Shown piece by piece: positions 12,569-15,724 of a stretch of DNA of 15,724 bases. The translations under genes were made by a program, and so were the position numbers. The notes under the pieces were generated by a model. That model saw only the letters and a program-made list of their open reading frames with translations, did not search any database and was not told where the DNA came from. Position 1 is the first letter of the stretch. Each line of letters begins with the position of its first letter. Source of the stretch: CAZTZY01 sp964617765 (GTDB lineage Bacteria; Pseudomonadota; Gammaproteobacteria; Pseudomonadales; DT-91); contig CAZTZY010000069.1 in assembly GCA_964617765.1 (NCBI GenBank), positions 1 to 15,724 of the forward strand. Reading direction: 5' to 3'.

Positions 12569-14950
12569 ATGTCAGGCAGGCCAGTACCCTATATATTAAC
12601 CCTCGAAAACATTATTGATGAAGCTGTTGGCGGCAAGGCTAAAGGCCTGGCGCAACTGATCAAACTGGACTTGCCGGTGCCCAAAGGTTTTGTCATCGTC
12701 AACGCGCAGGCGGGTTTATATCCGCATGACCTGGCGCAGGCTTACGGCATGCTCGGTGGCGGCAAAGTGGCAGTACGTTCCTCCGCGCTGGGCGAAGATG
12801 CCGGTGATAATTCCTTTGCTGGTCAATTTGAAACCATTCTCAATGTTCAGGGCGATGCAGCCTTGCAACAAGCCATTGATGCCTGTGTGCACTCCTTAAC
12901 CAACGACAGGGCAGCCGCCTATCAACAAGATAGAGAACACCAGCAGGAATCCACCATGTGTATCGTGGTGCAGAATATGGTGGATGCTGCCTTTGCCGGC
13001 GTGTTATTTACGGTCGATCCGGTATCCGGCCGTTATGACCGTCTGGTGATTGATGCCATTGATGGTTTGGGCGAAGCGCTGGTGAGTGGTGAGGCGAGTT
13101 CTGATCATTACCTGCTCTCTAACGATAATGAAATATTGCATGAGATGCTGGCAGGCGACAGCCGCCTGTTAACAGTAACAGCGATTACGCAATTGGCCAG
13201 TGGCGCCCGCGATGCGGCCAAACGCATGGGTGAGCCACTCGATATGGAGTGGGCGATTGATAAAGCTGGCCAGTTATTCTGGTTGCAGGCCCGTCCGATT
13301 ACCACCATAGGCAGTGACCTGCATGAGCTGGATACCGTCAATGATGCCGCGCATGTCTTCACACGCTGCAACATCGGTGAGATTTTTCCGGGCCCCAGCT
13401 GTCCCTTAACTTATTCTGTGCAAGGCAGGTTTCTCGAAGTCAGCATGAACTATATGCAGGCACGATTTATGGCTATTGATTTCGACCAATACCCGGGGAT
13501 GTCGCATATTGCCTATGCCGGCGGACATATGTTCCTTAATCTAACAGCCAGCCTTGATGCATCGCGCTACAGTGTGCTGGCGCGTGCGGAAGAGACTGCG
13601 CAAAGTATTTGTGGTTTTACTATTCCAGAGCTTGTAGAGCCAGCAAATAAAAAAAATATCGTTCGTAGAATATTCGGTATCAGGGATTTTTATCGGTTTG
13701 TTACTGAAGCGCATGAAAAAGTGACTGACCTGGCCATGAGAATGAAAGCCTTCTTTGTGGAATACCAACACGATAGCCTGCCTATGTATCAAGAGATACA
13801 AAAGAAACTGCCCTGGTTGCAAGAAGCCACTACCATCCATTTACAGTCGTCGGCTATGTCGGGTCTCCTGGAAGGTATATTACAAAACGTCATCAGTAAG
13901 GGGCAGCGTCCACCTTCCAGTGAACACCAGGCCATGGCGGCAAAATTATTTGCTGGTGCAAAACAGGTAGAAAGCGCAATGCTGGTGGCACAACTCGATC
14001 AGGTGGTTGATCTTATCGCGGCCCACGCGCAAGGCAAAAGTCATTTCCATGATGTTAGCACGGCACAGGCATTGGCATGGATCAACAGTCGAGAAGCCGG
14101 TAGCATAGCCGTAGCCTTTGAAAGTTTTATGCACCTGCACGGGCATCGCAGTTATCGCGAATTGTGTTTGCAGGAAAAGGCCTGGATAGATGAGCCGGAA
14201 AAACTGATTGCCTCGATGCAAGCCTCGTTAATGAGCCGTTATGGCAACTCGAGGAAAGTGTTTGACGAAGCACATATCGATCTTGCCAGCCAGCCCTGGT
14301 TGGTGCGCTTCCTGTTGCCCAAGGCGCATGCTGCTATACGTCGACGTGAATACAGCAAATCCATGATGGTGAAGGCCACCCACATTATCAAGCGAGCCTA
14401 TCGTCATCTGGGCCAATTAATGCTGCAGGAAGGCAAGATCGATGATGCCGAACTGGTATTATATTTCCTGAATGAAGAGCTCGGTGAGTTCCTTTCAGGC
14501 CAACAACCCGACCTGGTTGAAAAGGCCAAAAAACGCCGTTTGGCTCATGAGTTCCAGAAGCGCCTGATTTTCCCCGATGTTTCCATTGGCAAACCGGTGC
14601 CTATAGAGCAAGCCAAAATCAGCCTGCAAGACGGACAAATGCAAGGCCGCCCGGTGAGCAGGGGAGTGGTTGAAGGTATAGTACGTGTGGCTAACAATGT
14701 TACCGAGGCAGCTGCATTGCAGCCCGGCGAGATATTGATAGCACCGGTCACCGATGTCGGCTGGACACCGTTTTTCAGTTTAATCGCAGGTCTGGTTACC
14801 AATGTCGGCAGTGCGGTATCACACGGCGCCGTTATAGCGCGAGAATACGGCTTGCCCTGTATTGTGAATGCGCAGGGCGCCACCGAAATATTCAAGACCG
14901 GCGATAGAATCCGGCTTGATGCCGATACCGGTGTGATAACCAAACTGTAA
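12569..14950 (+). CDS. PEP/pyruvate-binding dikinase, rifampin phosphotransferase (RPH)-like
   Basis: 793 aa in three parts. Residues about 10-250 form the ATP-grasp domain (PPDK_N): GGKAKGL (21-27), VAVRSSALGED (67-77), NSFAGQFET (81-89), AAFAGVLFTVDPVSG (140-154) and LQARPITT (239-246). Residues about 255-680 form a helical middle domain starting with CNIGEIFPGPSCPLT. Residues about 690-793 form the phosphohistidine swivel domain with H752 in SHGAVIAREYGLPC. This order and the THGAVxAREYGxP-type histidine motif match rifampin phosphotransferase; PEP synthase would have a C-terminal PEP-binding TIM barrel, which is absent. The enzyme should move the beta-phosphate of ATP through H752 to a hydroxyl group. 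The acceptor is unknown; rifampin is only one possibility. All core motifs are intact. Confidence 0.85.
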   Translation: MSGRPVPYILTLENIIDEAVGGKAKGLAQLIKLDLPVPKGFVIVNAQAGLYPHDLAQAYGMLGGGKVAVRSSALGEDAGDNSFAGQFETILNVQGDAALQQAIDACVHSLTNDRAAAYQQDREHQQESTMCIVVQNMVDAAFAGVLFTVDPVSGRYDRLVIDAIDGLGEALVSGEASSDHYLLSNDNEILHEMLAGDSRLLTVTAITQLASGARDAAKRMGEPLDMEWAIDKAGQLFWLQARPITTIGSDLHELDTVNDAAHVFTRCNIGEIFPGPSCPLTYSVQGRFLEVSMNYMQARFMAIDFDQYPGMSHIAYAGGHMFLNLTASLDASRYSVLARAEETAQSICGFTIPELVEPANKKNIVRRIFGIRDFYRFVTEAHEKVTDLAMRMKAFFVEYQHDSLPMYQEIQKKLPWLQEATTIHLQSSAMSGLLEGILQNVISKGQRPPSSEHQAMAAKLFAGAKQVESAMLVAQLDQVVDLIAAHAQGKSHFHDVSTAQALAWINSREAGSIAVAFESFMHLHGHRSYRELCLQEKAWIDEPEKLIASMQASLMSRYGNSRKVFDEAHIDLASQPWLVRFLLPKAHAAIRRREYSKSMMVKATHIIKRAYRHLGQLMLQEGKIDDAELVLYFLNEELGEFLSGQQPDLVEKAKKRRLAHEFQKRLIFPDVSIGKPVPIEQAKISLQDGQMQGRPVSRGVVEGIVRVANNVTEAAALQPGEILIAPVTDVGWTPFFSLIAGLVTNVGSAVSHGAVIAREYGLPCIVNAQGATEIFKTGDRIRLDADTGVITKL

Positions 14951-14957
14951 ATCACTA

Positions 14958-15036
14958 TGTAGATAGGTTAGGTGAATTTGTACGGGCAATTCATGAATTG
15001 CCCCTACCTTCGATTAAATCCATTTATAATCAGGTT
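14958..15036. repeat. Direct repeat A around REP copy 6
   Basis: Extends the REP at 14980-15007 on both sides: 20 of 25 bases match repeat B on the left (GATAG-TTA-GT-AATTTGTA), and CTT, ATTAAATC and TCAGGTT are shared on the right. The stop codon of the GNAT gene (15030-15032, minus strand) lies inside it. Confidence 0.75.
14980..15007. repeat. REP palindrome, copy 6
   Basis: Matches the 28-bp palindrome at 27 of 28 positions (GTACGGGC head). It lies 29 bp after the dikinase stop, between it and the convergent GNAT gene, and may help end transcripts. Confidence 0.93.
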
Positions 15037-15500
15037 ACACTCGCCAAATCGATTTGCATAATCGTCACCGTATCACCGCGATACGGTTCTTTAAATAGCG
15101 TATACCAGCCCAGTTTTGCATAAAAGGCTTCCTGGTCGGGAGTAAACAGGTAAAGCCTTGCCAACCCTTGTTGTCGTGCCTCGGCAACCACATGTTGCAC
15201 CAGCGCCAAACCAATGCCCATCTTGCGATAATCCGGATTCACAAACATATTCGCCAGCCACGGCGTTAATTCAGGTCGCGTATCCATATCACTGGCGATA
15301 ATCGCCGCTGAGCCAAGAAGGTTATAATTATCAATAGCCACATACATGGCAGGTATTGAAGCCTCGCCAAGATAGTGTTGCATTTCGGCAGTGCGCGCTT
15401 CCAGGCTGTAACCGGGATTCAGGTAAGACCATTGCTCATGATGCCAACGTGCAAGAACAGGAATATGTTGAGGTATGGTTTTCAGGTTGATGATATTCAT
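15030..15500 (-). CDS. GNAT-family N-acetyltransferase
   Basis: 156 aa, a single GNAT domain. Motif A is visible as NMFVNPDYRKMGIGLALVQHVV, with the acetyl-CoA pyrophosphate loop R92-K-M-G95-I-G97. The later segment LYLFTPDQEAFYAKLGWY matches the usual motif B (FYxxxGW). It should acetylate an amine from acetyl-CoA in the cytoplasm; the acceptor is unknown. No ribosome binding site is clear before the ATG at 15500. The gene sits between two direct repeats (14958-15036 and 15555-15634), and its last two codons and stop are inside the first. There is no ribbon-helix-helix antitoxin gene beside it, so a TacT-type toxin role is not supported. Confidence 0.85.
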   Translation of the reverse strand: MNIINLKTIPQHIPVLARWHHEQWSYLNPGYSLEARTAEMQHYLGEASIPAMYVAIDNYNLLGSAAIIASDMDTRPELTPWLANMFVNPDYRKMGIGLALVQHVVAEARQQGLARLYLFTPDQEAFYAKLGWYTLFKEPYRGDTVTIMQIDLASVT

Positions 15501-15554
15501 AGTGTTGTATCAATGCATTTAATAAAGGTGGTAATCTGCATAACGAATTACATC

Positions 15555-15634
15555 TAGAGATAGCTTATGTCAATTTGTAGGGGCAATTCATGAATTGCTC
15601 CTACCTTGCAATTAAATCATGTGAAAGTCAGGTT
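15555..15634. repeat. Direct repeat B around REP copy 7
   Basis: Same extended unit as repeat A and in the same orientation, 597 bp away, on the other side of the GNAT gene. The TCAGGTT that holds the GNAT stop in repeat A is also present here (15628-15634), but no open frame of useful length leads into it. Confidence 0.75.
15577..15604. repeat. REP palindrome, copy 7
   Basis: Matches the 28-bp palindrome at 27 of 28 positions (GCTCCTAC at the right end). It lies upstream of the GNAT gene. The remaining 90 bases after repeat B hold no gene I can support. Confidence 0.93.
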
Positions 15635-15724
15635 GCCTTAATCGCGTTGATTATTCTTCTTTGCTTTCATTTTTGCCTGTCACTAGGAAAAACAATTTCA
15701 AACGAGTCTGACCCTATTGATCTT

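Noticed and set aside
15030..15500. GNAT toxin of a toxin-antitoxin pair
   Set aside because: No small DNA-binding antitoxin gene lies upstream or downstream; the flanks are REP repeats.
15635..15724. Start or end of another gene at the right edge, or an IS-like end (GAGTCTGACCC on the plus strand)
   Set aside because: All frames are short and lack a ribosome binding site; the motif looks familiar from dispersed repeats but cannot be assigned from this much sequence.

Overview
The window reads as chromosomal DNA of a Gram-negative gammaproteobacterium. The GC content is moderate, the Shine-Dalgarno sequences are ordinary, and there are typical gammaproteobacterial families (DTW/TapT-type tRNA modification enzyme, DUF4124 protein, orphan ParA, HDOD-like protein). 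I cannot name the genus from sequence alone. No rRNA, tRNA, CRISPR array or prophage is visible.

Layout. (1) 1-1475: the 3' part of a DTW-domain gene converges on an aldo/keto reductase, with a REP-like hairpin between them. (2) 1688-3618: a flavin-dependent monooxygenase of the acyl-CoA dehydrogenase fold (HsaA-like), a strong terminator, then a secreted DUF4124-thioredoxin protein. (3) 3622-8231: a likely catabolic or modification unit follows a MITE-like repeat. A Rieske oxygenase is divergent from a TetR regulator, which overlaps by single bases an alkylsulfatase-like metallo-beta-lactamase protein and then a PAPS sulfotransferase. (4) 8236-9088: an island of REP palindromes around a REP-associated tyrosine transposase (RAYT), with one palindrome inside the RAYT gene and another supplying its stop codon. 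(5) 9180-11221: an orphan ParA ATPase and a degenerate HDOD-like protein, separated by a 144-bp MITE-like element with near-perfect terminal inverted repeats. (6) 11409-14950: an extended SDR (epimerase-like) and a rifampin-phosphotransferase/PEP-synthase-like dikinase. (7) 14958-15634: a GNAT acetyltransferase between two direct repeats, each centred on a REP palindrome.

How the genes may work together (inference): the HsaA-like monooxygenase and the Rieske oxygenase can both hydroxylate rings such as steroids or aromatics. The sulfotransferase could sulfate a hydroxyl group and the alkylsulfatase-like protein could handle a sulfate ester, with TetR sensing the compound. The RPH-like dikinase also modifies hydroxyl groups in known relatives, so several hydroxyl-directed enzymes sit within about 13 kb. 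The best supported unusual structure is the REP/RAYT system, which has entered coding sequence and gene ends.
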